Source: Saprospiraceae bacterium (GTDB taxonomy: Bacteria > Bacteroidota > Bacteroidia > Chitinophagales > Saprospiraceae). Taken from it: 64,000 nucleotides of DNA. The stretch is taken from the NCBI GenBank assembly GCA_013214355.1, contig JABSSL010000076.1, positions 62,001 to 126,000 of the forward strand, in the 5' to 3' direction. Below, piece by piece: positions 18,543 through 27,366 of the stretch (its first letter is position 1; the number at the start of each line of letters is the position of its first letter). The notes beneath the pieces were generated by a model. That model searched no databases, was not told the origin of the DNA, and was given only the letters and a program-made list of their open reading frames with translations. The position numbers were made by a program, and so were the translations under genes.

Positions 18543-19265
18543 ATGATCGTATTAAAAGACGTTGAAAAATTTGTGCGAACAGGACTTAACAAAACTTGGC
18601 TGTTAAGCGATGTGAATCTGGAGATCAAAGAGGGGGAGTTCGTAACTATCATGGGACCTTCAGGGGCTGGTAAAACAACCCTTTTGAATATTATCGGTAT
18701 GCTGGAAAGTGCATCTGGTGGAGAGTACTATTTCCTAGATGAGCCAGTGCATAGGCTGAAAGAAAGACGCCGTAATGAGTTGCATAAGCAATATATGGGT
18801 TTTGTTTTTCAGGCATACCACTTGATCGATGATCTTACGGTCTATGAAAATATAGAGACGCCTTTGTTGTATCGTGGCATCAAAGGGAAAGAAAGAAAAA
18901 GTATCGTCGCCAATATGTTGGATAACTTCAATGTAGTAGCCAAGAAGGATCTTTTCCCAGATCAGCTTTCAGGAGGGCAGCAACAGTTGGTGGGCGTAGC
19001 GAGGGCCATTGTGCATAAGCCTCGTCTATTGCTAGCGGATGAACCAACCGGTAATCTGCACAGCAAGCAAGGGGAAGAAATTATGGAGTTGTTCAAACAA
19101 CTCAATGAGCAAGGGGTGACAATCATCCAAGTAACGCATAGTGAGAAGAATGCCAGCTATGGAACGCGCATCATAGAATTGGTGGATGGCGGTATTCGTA
19201 CGGATGAGATCTTGCGTGAACCTACCACCATTACAGATCGTGTACGAGCCGCAAACGGCAACTAG
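18543..19265 (+). CDS. ABC transporter ATP-binding protein with altered D-loop (ATPase 2)
   Basis: This 240-residue ATPase of the LolD/MacB class has Walker A GPSGAGKTT, a Q-loop (FVFQAYHLID), the signature LSGGQQQLVGVARA, Walker B LLLADEPTG and the switch His in QVTHS. Two positions differ from ATPase 1: Arg after LSGGQQQ is Leu, and the D-loop Asp (NLDS) is His (NLHS). The catalytic Glu is present, so ATP hydrolysis is still expected, but coupling between the two sites may differ. It precedes P8-P10 and probably serves them, and possibly also P1-P7. The gene starts the second block of the array. The 225-bp upstream region is AT-rich near the start, but no clear TTG/TAnnTTTG promoter is seen. 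Confidence 0.92.
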   Translation: MIVLKDVEKFVRTGLNKTWLLSDVNLEIKEGEFVTIMGPSGAGKTTLLNIIGMLESASGGEYYFLDEPVHRLKERRRNELHKQYMGFVFQAYHLIDDLTVYENIETPLLYRGIKGKERKSIVANMLDNFNVVAKKDLFPDQLSGGQQQLVGVARAIVHKPRLLLADEPTGNLHSKQGEEIMELFKQLNEQGVTIIQVTHSEKNASYGTRIIELVDGGIRTDEILREPTTITDRVRAANGN

Positions 19266-19569
19266 TCTAATTATACGATTCGAAAGCAACAACCAGATCT
19301 AATACATCATATTGTAGTTAAACCTTATTCTTCCTTTTATCAAATGAAAGAGCAGGAATGAGGTTTAACTATTCCTTACAGTAGAGAACATACTCTTTAA
19401 TTACCCGACAAAGTATAGTCAATTTTCCATTGCTTGGAGGTGGTCGGTGGTTTTTTGTGCTTGAGCCGGCCATCCCCTTCTTTTTTTAGGAAATACCCTA
19501 TAGCGCCAATTCAGTAGACAGCACCTAACGACATACTTTTAACAACTTCCTATAAACAAAACAAAAAAC
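19266..19569. other. Non-coding gap between ATPase 2 and P8 with a hairpin
   Basis: No coding sequence is visible in this 304-bp gap. An imperfect inverted repeat pairs AGTTAAACC... at 19316-19332 with ...GGTTTAACT at 19354-19370 (15 of 17 positions, one of the others a possible G-U), with a loop of about 21 nt. It may be a transcript end or attenuator. The last 50 bp before P8 are AT-rich without a recognisable ribosome binding site. Confidence 0.5.
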
Positions 19570-21957
19570 ATGTTAAGGAATTACCTGAAACTAGCCCTTC
19601 GGAATATTTGGAGGCATAAAGGTACCGCCTCGTTAAATGTAGCAGGTCTAACCCTAGGTTTAGCCGCCGGTTTGCTGATGCTGATGTGGGTGAACGATGA
19701 AAAAAGTTATGATCAGTTCCATGAGAAAGGGGCGCAGATTTTTAAGGTGAATAGCCTGATGGATGAAGGCAATGGGGAAATAGATGTCTGGACCACTTCA
19801 CCGGAGCCATGGATGGATCTAGTGATGGACAATATTCCTGATGTCAAAGAGGCTACCACCTTTGCTTTTTGGAATCACCGACTAGAAATAGGACAACAGA
19901 AGTACGAAGAAGCGGGCTGTTATGCAAGCCCTGGCCTCTTTGATATGTTCTCCTTTGACCTCTTATATGGAGACCTTGGAAAGGTGCTAGAAGATCCCAA
20001 TTCTATTGCGATTTCAGCTACACTAGCTGCTAAGATGTTTGGGGTGAATTGGCGAAAAGAAGGCAGAACTATTGGTCAAAGCATAGTGGTGGAGGAAAAG
20101 CCCGTACAGGTGACTGCTGTATTTGCAGATGTCCCTTTCCAATCTACTTTACAATTCAGTTATGTATTGCCCATGTCGCATTATCTGAATGCTCGTCCTT
20201 GGACGCGTGGCAGCTGGGGCAATTACAATTTTGATTTATACGTAGAACTGGTTCCCGGTGCAGATCAGGAAGCGGTAGCCAATAAAATGTATTCTTTAAT
20301 TAAGGATAACACTAAAGGAGGCTCGCCAGACCATGGTATTTTACTGCACTCCATTTCAGATCTCTATCTCTATTCAAAATACGAGAACGGCAAAGTAGCA
20401 GGCGGACGCATAGACTACGTGCGCATCTTCTTTTGGGCATCCATACTGGTGCTCTTGATTGCTTGCATCAATTACATGAACCTTGTTACCGCCCGCTCTT
20501 CCCAAAGAGCGAAAGAGGTGGGAGTAAGAAAGGTAGTTGGAGCCAACAAGGAACGCCTGTTGACCCAGTTTGTCATAGAATCTGTAGTCATGACCTTCAT
20601 TGCTGGAGCTATCACTTTAATTGTAGCCCAAGTATTTCTTCCCGTTTTCAATGAACTGACTGGTAAATCCATGGAGATGGGTTTTGGTAGTTGGAGCTTC
20701 TGGAGCTTGTTCGGAGGGATTTTGCTAAGTGTAGCCTTGATTGCAGGAAGTTATCCTTCTTTCCTTTTGTCTTCCTTTGATGTCATACAGGTACTGAAAA
20801 GTAAGAAATCCAAACTCAATGGCGGTATCTCTTTTCGCCGTGTCATGGTAGTCATGCAATTTGGCCTGTCCATTTTGCTCCTGATTGGGGCAATTGTAGT
20901 GCGGGAACAAATAGGATTTTTCAAGTCTAAAGACCTTGGCTTCAATCGAGAAAACGTCATTCTCTACAACATGTATCGCCTCGGAGAAGAGGGCGTTGGT
21001 AAGAAGGAGGTGATTAAATCAGAGCTGTTACAACTACCGGAAATCGCGGAAGTGACAGCTGCAAATTATAACCCATTGTCTATTGCCAATATGACTGGTG
21101 ATCCCGAGTGGGAAGGCTTTGAAGAAGGAGATGAAGGTATCTTTAGTATTTTGACCATTGATCATAAGTTTCTTGACATGATGAAGATACCGGTGGTCAT
21201 GGGGGAGAATTTCCAAGAAGGAATGCCCACTGATTCTTTGAATTTCAATTATATCATTAACGAAGAAGCCGCCAAGACGATGGGGTTTGATGATCCGGTG
21301 GGTAAAAAATTATCCTTCTGGGATGATCAGGGACGAATTGTTGGAATGGTTAAGAGTTTTCATTTCTCTTCCTTACACAATCCGATCAAGCCATTGATTT
21401 TGCGATACGAACCCGATCGAGCGCACAACCTGTTAATCAAGCCTACAAACGGTAAAACCAAAGAATGTCTAGCCGCGCTTGAGGCCCTTCAGACTCGGCT
21501 TTCTCCCGACCGAGAATTTAAGTACACTTTCCTGGATCAACATTACGAAAAGTTATACCAGGCAGAAGAAAGAACCAGCGACCTGGCTGATCTCTTCGCC
21601 ATTATTGCTTTGCTAATTTCCACCTTAGGACTTTTTGGCCTGGCTGCCTTCATGGCCGAACAACGGACAAAAGAAATTGGAATTCGCAAGGTTTTAGGTG
21701 CATCAATGGGCAATATCCTGTATCTACTCAACAAAGAGCTAGGACAGTTAATCCTTCTGGCTTTCCTCATTGCTACTCCCTTGGCGTGGTGGCTGATGAA
21801 TAACTGGCTAGAGAAGTTTGCCTACCATATGAATATCGGTTGGCAGGTAGTGGCGGCCGCCGGCTTGATTCTAGCCATCGTAGCCTTACTCACGGTGAGT
21901 TTTCACTCCATCCGCACGGCCCTGTCAAATCCGGTGGATGCCTTGAGGTACGAATGA
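19570..21957 (+). CDS. ABC transporter permease, double MacB_PCD-FtsX type (P8)
   Basis: This is a 795-residue permease starting MLRNYLKLALRN. Coupling motifs are KEVGVRKVVGA (about 314) and KEIGIRKVLGA (about 700), and the C-terminus is NPVDALRYE. It shares specific features with P2: an HEKG motif after TM1, a Trp-containing segment (FGVNWRKEGRTIGQ) in place of DPIGK, GGRIDYVR before TM2, and FW(G/D) shortly before the VK-x-FH motif. This supports a P2/P8 sister relationship across the second ATPase gene. It is the first permease of the second block. Confidence 0.92.
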   Translation: MLRNYLKLALRNIWRHKGTASLNVAGLTLGLAAGLLMLMWVNDEKSYDQFHEKGAQIFKVNSLMDEGNGEIDVWTTSPEPWMDLVMDNIPDVKEATTFAFWNHRLEIGQQKYEEAGCYASPGLFDMFSFDLLYGDLGKVLEDPNSIAISATLAAKMFGVNWRKEGRTIGQSIVVEEKPVQVTAVFADVPFQSTLQFSYVLPMSHYLNARPWTRGSWGNYNFDLYVELVPGADQEAVANKMYSLIKDNTKGGSPDHGILLHSISDLYLYSKYENGKVAGGRIDYVRIFFWASILVLLIACINYMNLVTARSSQRAKEVGVRKVVGANKERLLTQFVIESVVMTFIAGAITLIVAQVFLPVFNELTGKSMEMGFGSWSFWSLFGGILLSVALIAGSYPSFLLSSFDVIQVLKSKKSKLNGGISFRRVMVVMQFGLSILLLIGAIVVREQIGFFKSKDLGFNRENVILYNMYRLGEEGVGKKEVIKSELLQLPEIAEVTAANYNPLSIANMTGDPEWEGFEEGDEGIFSILTIDHKFLDMMKIPVVMGENFQEGMPTDSLNFNYIINEEAAKTMGFDDPVGKKLSFWDDQGRIVGMVKSFHFSSLHNPIKPLILRYEPDRAHNLLIKPTNGKTKECLAALEALQTRLSPDREFKYTFLDQHYEKLYQAEERTSDLADLFAIIALLISTLGLFGLAAFMAEQRTKEIGIRKVLGASMGNILYLLNKELGQLILLAFLIATPLAWWLMNNWLEKFAYHMNIGWQVVAAAGLILAIVALLTVSFHSIRTALSNPVDALRYE

Positions 21958-21960
21958 TAA

Positions 21961-22018
21961 AAATCGGAAATCGGAAATCGGAACTTTTCCCGAAATTCCC
22001 ACTTCCGATTTCCGATTT
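21961..22018. repeat. Three AAATCGG heptamers forming a 16-bp perfect inverted repeat
   Basis: AAATCGG is repeated three times (21961-21981) and followed by AA. The last 16 bp of this stretch (21968-21983) are exactly complementary to 22003-22018, with a 19-nt spacer. It lies directly after the stop of P8. The same word family occurs after P7, indicating a dispersed intergenic repeat. It could act as an mRNA stem or as an iterated protein-binding site. Confidence 0.65.
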
Positions 22019-22067
22019 ATAAAGGTCCTCTCATACAGCCATTTATACACTTTAAAGTAGATGGACC

Positions 22068-24530
22068 ATGTTTAAACATTATTTGAAGACTGCGTTTCGC
22101 AACTTGCTGAAACACAAACTATTCTCTTTTGTCAATATCCTTGGTTTGGCACTGGGGATGGCCTGTTGTTTTTTGATCGTAATATTTGTACGCTACGAGT
22201 TTAGTTTTGATGATTTTCAACGCCATGGAGATCGGGTAGCCCGGGTTACCTATACTGCCAGTTTTGGCAATAGTGGCACGGTCCTGGCCAGGATTCCGCC
22301 CCCCATCGCACCGCTGATGGCTGACTTCTTTCCCGAGGTGAAGTATGCGGCGCGTATGTTTCCACGCAGTGTAAGTGTGGAAATCAAGGAAGGGGATCTG
22401 GCGGCTGGCACTAATCGATTTGAGGTACAGGATGTCGCCTTTGCGGATTCCAATCTATTGGATATTCTAACATTTGATTTTATCGAAGGCAACCCTAAGA
22501 CAGCTCTGGATGAGCCCTTTTCGTTGGTGATAACGGAGGAAATGGCCACCCAGTTTTTCGGTACGACAGATGTAATGGGCAAGAGTGTTCACTTCTTGAG
22601 TAACTATCCCTTCAAAGTCAGTGGTATCATAAAAGACCATCCGGATAATTCCAGTTTGCGGTTTAATTTGCTGGTTCCCTATGAGAATATGTTTGATATT
22701 GAAGGAGAAAGCTTTGGACCCGCCCTCCGCAATAATTTGACTAAAAATTGGATTGCCTCGCATTCGGCCACCTTTGTACTCTTGGAAGAAGGGGCAACCA
22801 TTGCTGCTGTTGATGAGCGCTTTCCGGATTTCTTAGAGGTGCACGGCAGTGAGCAGTTTCGCGATAATCAAGAATTCACGCTTATGGCCTTGCAGGATGT
22901 GCACACCCAATCCCAGGCCAGTCTAGAGCAAGTCACTCCCGCCAACTTGAACTACCTCTATCTTTTCATGGCAATCGGTATTTTGACCTTGGTCATCGCT
23001 TGCATTAACTTTGTGAACCTTTCTACGGCTAGCTCCCTGAGTCGAGCGCGTGAAATTGGTGTTCGTAAGGCGGTAGGAGCGGGGAAAGAAGGCATTATGG
23101 GGCAGTTCCTTGGGGAGTCGGTATTGCTCAGCTTGTTGGCATTCGTCATCGCTGTATTTTTGGTACAACTGTTCCTGCCCTACATGAATGATTTGACGCA
23201 ACGCGAGCTATACTTCAATATATTTAGTGATGCCTGGTTGAGTTTGCTGTTTATTGGTGTCTTCGTCATGACCGGCATATTGGCTGGACTTTATCCCGCT
23301 TTCTTTGTCGCCCGTTTCAAGCCGATTCATATTCTGAAAGGGAAAGGATATGCGAATGTTCCTAGAGGGGCGATTGTACGTAAAGTGCTGGTCAGTATTC
23401 AATTTTGGGTTTCCATCGTATTGATGGCCGGTACCTTTGGGATCTATCGCCAGATTGATTATTTGCAGAACCAGCCCATGGGTTTTCAGCAGGATCACAT
23501 GATTACAGTTCCCTTGTTTAGTCCCAATATCAATACCGTATTTGGTGGAGTAGATGCCAGTATTCGCCAGAAAACCAATTCACTAGAAGAAGAATTACTG
23601 AAGAATCCGCGGGTGGAGGCTACTACTTTATCTTCGGGTACCATCGGAGTAGGGGCGGTACGACGGCGCATTGATTCAGAAAATATTCCTCCGGAAGAGA
23701 ATGTATTTGCTTCGGGCCTATCTGTGGACTATGATTTTCTAGAAACCTTTAACCTAGAGGTTATAGCAGGTCGTGGCTTCAGCAGGGAATTTGGTAGTGA
23801 TCATTTGGATGCCTTCGTCATTAACGAAAGTGCGGTGACTTTGCTCGGATTCGAAGATTCGGAGTCGGCCATTGGCCAAATGGTAGATCGAGAAGGGAAA
23901 AAAGGAAAGGTAGTAGGAGTAGTGAAGGACTTCCATTACCGTAGCTTGCGCTACGCTATAGATGCCTTTATCATGGAAGTGAGCCCCGCCACCTTCAATA
24001 CCTTCTCCATTAGAGTGCAGGACGGTGATATTCCGAACACCCTAGCCTTTATTGAATCCAAATGGAATGAGATGTTTCCAGAAAAGGTTTTTGAAGCCAC
24101 CTTCTTGGATGAAACGATCGGCAATTCGTATCAGAATGATGCCCGCTTTGGGGAGATCATTTCCTACTTTGCCTTTCTGGCCATCCTAATATCTTGCTTT
24201 GGTCTGTATGGTTTGGTGACTTATACCGCCATTCAGAAGACGAAGGAGATTGGCATACGGAAAGTTCTAGGCGCATCCATTAATCATATACTCTTCTTAC
24301 TATCCAAAGAGTTTATCCTGTTGATTGGGATTGCTGGCTTGATCGCCTTTCCCATTGTCTATTACGGACTGCAACAGTGGTTAGATAATTTTGCTTTTAA
24401 CATCAAAATCGGAATTGGCTTGCTATTGACACCATGGATACTGGTCTTGGCAATTGCGTTATTGACTTTATCCTATCAGGCTTTGAAGGCGGCTTTTTCA
24501 GATCCAGTGAAAGCTTTACGGTATGAATAA
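22068..24530 (+). CDS. ABC transporter permease, double MacB_PCD-FtsX type (P9)
   Basis: At 820 residues this is the longest permease of the array. Coupling motifs are REIGVRKAVGA (about 326) and KEIGIRKVLGA (about 725). The first periplasmic domain has FGTTDVMGK, the second VKDFHYRSLRYA, and the chain ends DPVKALRYE. The second periplasmic domain is slightly enlarged near residue 490, with a stretch containing PLFSPNINTVFGG that has no obvious counterpart in the other copies. Only 34 bp separate it from P10, so the two are very likely co-transcribed. No disabling change is seen. Confidence 0.92.
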   Translation: MFKHYLKTAFRNLLKHKLFSFVNILGLALGMACCFLIVIFVRYEFSFDDFQRHGDRVARVTYTASFGNSGTVLARIPPPIAPLMADFFPEVKYAARMFPRSVSVEIKEGDLAAGTNRFEVQDVAFADSNLLDILTFDFIEGNPKTALDEPFSLVITEEMATQFFGTTDVMGKSVHFLSNYPFKVSGIIKDHPDNSSLRFNLLVPYENMFDIEGESFGPALRNNLTKNWIASHSATFVLLEEGATIAAVDERFPDFLEVHGSEQFRDNQEFTLMALQDVHTQSQASLEQVTPANLNYLYLFMAIGILTLVIACINFVNLSTASSLSRAREIGVRKAVGAGKEGIMGQFLGESVLLSLLAFVIAVFLVQLFLPYMNDLTQRELYFNIFSDAWLSLLFIGVFVMTGILAGLYPAFFVARFKPIHILKGKGYANVPRGAIVRKVLVSIQFWVSIVLMAGTFGIYRQIDYLQNQPMGFQQDHMITVPLFSPNINTVFGGVDASIRQKTNSLEEELLKNPRVEATTLSSGTIGVGAVRRRIDSENIPPEENVFASGLSVDYDFLETFNLEVIAGRGFSREFGSDHLDAFVINESAVTLLGFEDSESAIGQMVDREGKKGKVVGVVKDFHYRSLRYAIDAFIMEVSPATFNTFSIRVQDGDIPNTLAFIESKWNEMFPEKVFEATFLDETIGNSYQNDARFGEIISYFAFLAILISCFGLYGLVTYTAIQKTKEIGIRKVLGASINHILFLLSKEFILLIGIAGLIAFPIVYYGLQQWLDNFAFNIKIGIGLLLTPWILVLAIALLTLSYQALKAAFSDPVKALRYE

Positions 24531-24564
24531 AACTACCATCTTAGGATGGACTTAAAACAAAGCT

Positions 24565-26940
24565 ATGTTTAGAAACTATGTAAAAATTGCCTGGCGTAAC
24601 TTATTGAAATACAAACTATTTTCTGCCATCAATATCGGTGGCTTAGCTCTAGGACTTACCGTCGCTATCCTGATCGCTAGATATGTCCAGCTAGAATTGG
24701 CAGTGGATCAATGGTTGCCTAATGCTGACCACATCTACCGCGTCTATCGCTCTAATCCCGATGGCTCCGGCGCTTGGACCCACAACTCCCAGCTCCTCGC
24801 CCCAAAATTGGCGAACGACCTGCCGGAGGTTGAGGCGGCGACCTATATCCGTCCGGATGAAGAGTCGCTTTTCGCAAATGCCTCCAAATCTTTGTATCTC
24901 GATAAAGTAGGACTAGTCGATAGTAGTTTCTTACAAGTTATTGATATTCCGCTCGAAATCGGTTACCCTCAGACGGCTCTGGAAAAACCGAATAGCATGC
25001 TGGTTTCCGAAGAAGTGGCTGAGCGCTTCTTCGGAACCACTGATGTAATTGGCAAGAGCTTACGCTATAATGATGACGAAGAATACACGATTACGGGTGT
25101 ATTCAAGCCCATTAAGGGTAGCTCCCATCTCAACTATGAAGTTTTCCTGCGGCAAACCTATCTCTGGGGTCAATGGCTGAGCAACAACTTTGCTACCTAC
25201 GTTCGCTTGAATCCGAATGCTAACACGCAGGAAGTAAATGATAAAATGTATGATCTGCTGGCACCAATCATGTTGGCGGCCTATACCGAAGCCAACTTTG
25301 AAGTCACGGCCAAAGACATGCCTACCTGGGGCCTACAGAACTTCCAGGAAATCTATCTGCAATCGGATGAAATCGTGTCCATTTCTAATCAACGAGGGAA
25401 CATGCGTTTCCTTTATATACTTGGCGGTATTGCTGTCATTGTCATGCTGATCGCTATGATCAACTATATTAATCTCTCCACTGCCCGCGCCCAGAATCGG
25501 GCCAGAGAAATTGGCATCCGTAAAGTCGGTGGGGCTGCGAAAGGTCAGTTGGTTGGACAGTTTTTGGTGGAATCACTAATGCAGAGTGTCGTTGCCTTGT
25601 TGATTGCCATTCCTTTGGCAGAATTAGTTTTACCAATCTTTAATCAGATCTGTGGTCGAGATATTAGCCTAATTGGAGAAGGCTTCACCGCTCTAATCCT
25701 GCCTTGGTTGGGGTTCAGTTTGGCTGTAGGACTTTTGGCAGGTATTTATCCAGCTTTTATTCTCTCGGGTTTCCGTCCTATCCAGGTGCTTTCTGGCCAG
25801 AAACTAAAGTTGAGAGGTCAACTACTCCGAAAGGGGCTAGTCGTAGCCCAGTTCACCGGTGTAGTCGTCTTAGCAGTAGTGATGATGGTGATGTACAAGC
25901 AGGTGAATTTTATGCTCCAACAAGATCTTGGTTTCAAGGATGAGCAGGTCGTAACGATTCCGCTAAACTACCATGAGTCCTGGCGCCGCGTCGAAGCGAT
26001 GAAGCAAGACCTTCAGGCCTACCCTGGGATCGAAGTTGTTTCTTCGGCTTCTAGCTTCCCCGGAAATAACATAGAGAATTACACCATCGAATTAGCGGAA
26101 AGAGAAAATGCTTACTTCAGCCCTGATTTTGCCTTTGTAGACTATGACTATGCCGACCTACTGGGGCTAGAAATGGTGCAAGGCCGCTTTTTTTCGCGTG
26201 ACTTTCCTTCAGATACCATCGGCGGCTTTGTCGTGAACGAAGCTTTTGTAAAGCGTATGGAGTTGGAAAACCCCATCGGCCATCGCATGCGCCTCCCCTG
26301 GCACGAAAACTGGGGTAAAATCGTCGGCGTGGTCAAGGATTATCATCACCAAGGCCTTGACGCGGAAATCGCCCCCTTGGCGTTATTCGCCTTCCCGATG
26401 TATCGTCCTACCTCCGCCATCAGCATTAAAGCCGAAAATTGGCCGGCCACTATTGCTCACATCAAAGATAAATGGCTATCCGTAGAACCCAATCACCCCT
26501 TCCGCTATGAGTTCCTAGACGAGTCCTTCGCTGCCCAATACCAGCAATACGAGGAATTGAGTCAAACGATGCTCTACAGTGTTGTCTTGACAATCCTGGT
26601 AGCCATTCTAGGACTATTAGGCCTCTCCACCTACATGGCCCAGCAGAAGACGAAAGAGGTCGGGATCCGCAAAGTGCTAGGAGCATCTGTGGAGCAACTC
26701 ATCGTCCTCCTCAGCCGCCAATTTGTGATTCTAGTGGGCATTGCCAGTCTAGTCGCCATTCCGCTAGCCTATTGGCTTTCTACCCAGTGGTTACAAGACT
26801 TCGCCTATACCGTAGATCCGTCCCCTTGGCCCTTCCTGGTGGCTATCCTCGCCGCTTTGACCATTGCCATCGCTACCGTGGCGATCCAGGCTTTGCGCGT
26901 GGCTCGGGCGAATCCGGTGGAGGCGCTGCGGGCGGAGTGA
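24565..26940 (+). CDS. ABC transporter permease, double MacB_PCD-FtsX type (P10)
   Basis: This 791-residue permease is the last of the array. Coupling motifs are REIGIRKVGGA (about 313) and KEVGIRKVLGA (about 695), and the C-terminus is NPVEALRAE. Like P5 it has DQWLP after TM1, GGAAKGQL in the centre and GLD after VKDYHHQ, which supports a common origin with P5. Its last third is visibly richer in G+C than most of the array. Two small palindromes lie downstream, where the plus-strand array meets the minus-strand toxin locus. Confidence 0.92.
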   Translation: MFRNYVKIAWRNLLKYKLFSAINIGGLALGLTVAILIARYVQLELAVDQWLPNADHIYRVYRSNPDGSGAWTHNSQLLAPKLANDLPEVEAATYIRPDEESLFANASKSLYLDKVGLVDSSFLQVIDIPLEIGYPQTALEKPNSMLVSEEVAERFFGTTDVIGKSLRYNDDEEYTITGVFKPIKGSSHLNYEVFLRQTYLWGQWLSNNFATYVRLNPNANTQEVNDKMYDLLAPIMLAAYTEANFEVTAKDMPTWGLQNFQEIYLQSDEIVSISNQRGNMRFLYILGGIAVIVMLIAMINYINLSTARAQNRAREIGIRKVGGAAKGQLVGQFLVESLMQSVVALLIAIPLAELVLPIFNQICGRDISLIGEGFTALILPWLGFSLAVGLLAGIYPAFILSGFRPIQVLSGQKLKLRGQLLRKGLVVAQFTGVVVLAVVMMVMYKQVNFMLQQDLGFKDEQVVTIPLNYHESWRRVEAMKQDLQAYPGIEVVSSASSFPGNNIENYTIELAERENAYFSPDFAFVDYDYADLLGLEMVQGRFFSRDFPSDTIGGFVVNEAFVKRMELENPIGHRMRLPWHENWGKIVGVVKDYHHQGLDAEIAPLALFAFPMYRPTSAISIKAENWPATIAHIKDKWLSVEPNHPFRYEFLDESFAAQYQQYEELSQTMLYSVVLTILVAILGLLGLSTYMAQQKTKEVGIRKVLGASVEQLIVLLSRQFVILVGIASLVAIPLAYWLSTQWLQDFAYTVDPSPWPFLVAILAALTIAIATVAIQALRVARANPVEALRAE

Positions 26941-26978
26941 TGTTGGTTTGATTTTTTTTGGTTCGGAGGCGGGCTTTG

Positions 26979-27037
26979 CTTTAGTCGGAGACTAAAGGGG
27001 GGCTGGGGCGTGGCTTTGTGGTTAGTCGGGAGACTAA
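26979..27037. repeat. Two short TTAGTC...GACTAA palindromes at the convergent junction
   Basis: CTTTAGTC-GGA-GACTAAAG lies at 26979-26997 and TTAGTC-GGGA-GACTAA at 27022-27037, 24 bp apart in a G-rich context. They sit between the end of the permease array (plus strand) and the end of the candidate immunity gene (minus strand). They resemble REP-type intergenic palindromes; a role as a bidirectional transcript end is also possible. Confidence 0.55.
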
Positions 27038-27051
27038 GCACGGCTGAGACA

Positions 27052-27363
27052 TTAGCCCGGTTTTCTATCTGAATAACACTCCTCGAGAAACTCATGAAAT
27101 TTCTCGAAAAATAATCGGATGTCCTCTTCTGGATACATGTCCTTCATTGGGGAGTTCAGCATTGGTAGGCAATAATCTTCCTGTTGTAGGGCATGGCTTA
27201 AGGCTAGCCTGACATTGTTCCAGTAAGCTGTAGTGTAGGCACTCCTCTTCAACTTATCGCAGTAGTTTTCTGGGAAAACTTCATTGCCATATAATCGTTC
27301 ATGATGGTAGTATACTCGATATACTGCCATGCCTAAAAATTCTTTTAGGAATTGATCATCCAT
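27052..27363 (-). CDS. Small protein, candidate immunity protein for the upstream toxin
   Basis: This 103-residue protein is rich in aromatic and charged residues and has no signal peptide or membrane segment, so it should be cytoplasmic. It resembles no family I can name. Its start lies 3 nt after the stop of the 2267-residue toxin-like gene on the same strand, the classical position of an immunity gene in polymorphic toxin loci. The sequence looks mostly helical, with an acidic C-terminal half (YPEEDIRLFFEKF). The function is inferred from position only. Confidence 0.7.
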   Translation of the reverse strand: MDDQFLKEFLGMAVYRVYYHHERLYGNEVFPENYCDKLKRSAYTTAYWNNVRLALSHALQQEDYCLPMLNSPMKDMYPEEDIRLFFEKFHEFLEECYSDRKPG

Positions 27364-27366
27364 AAA

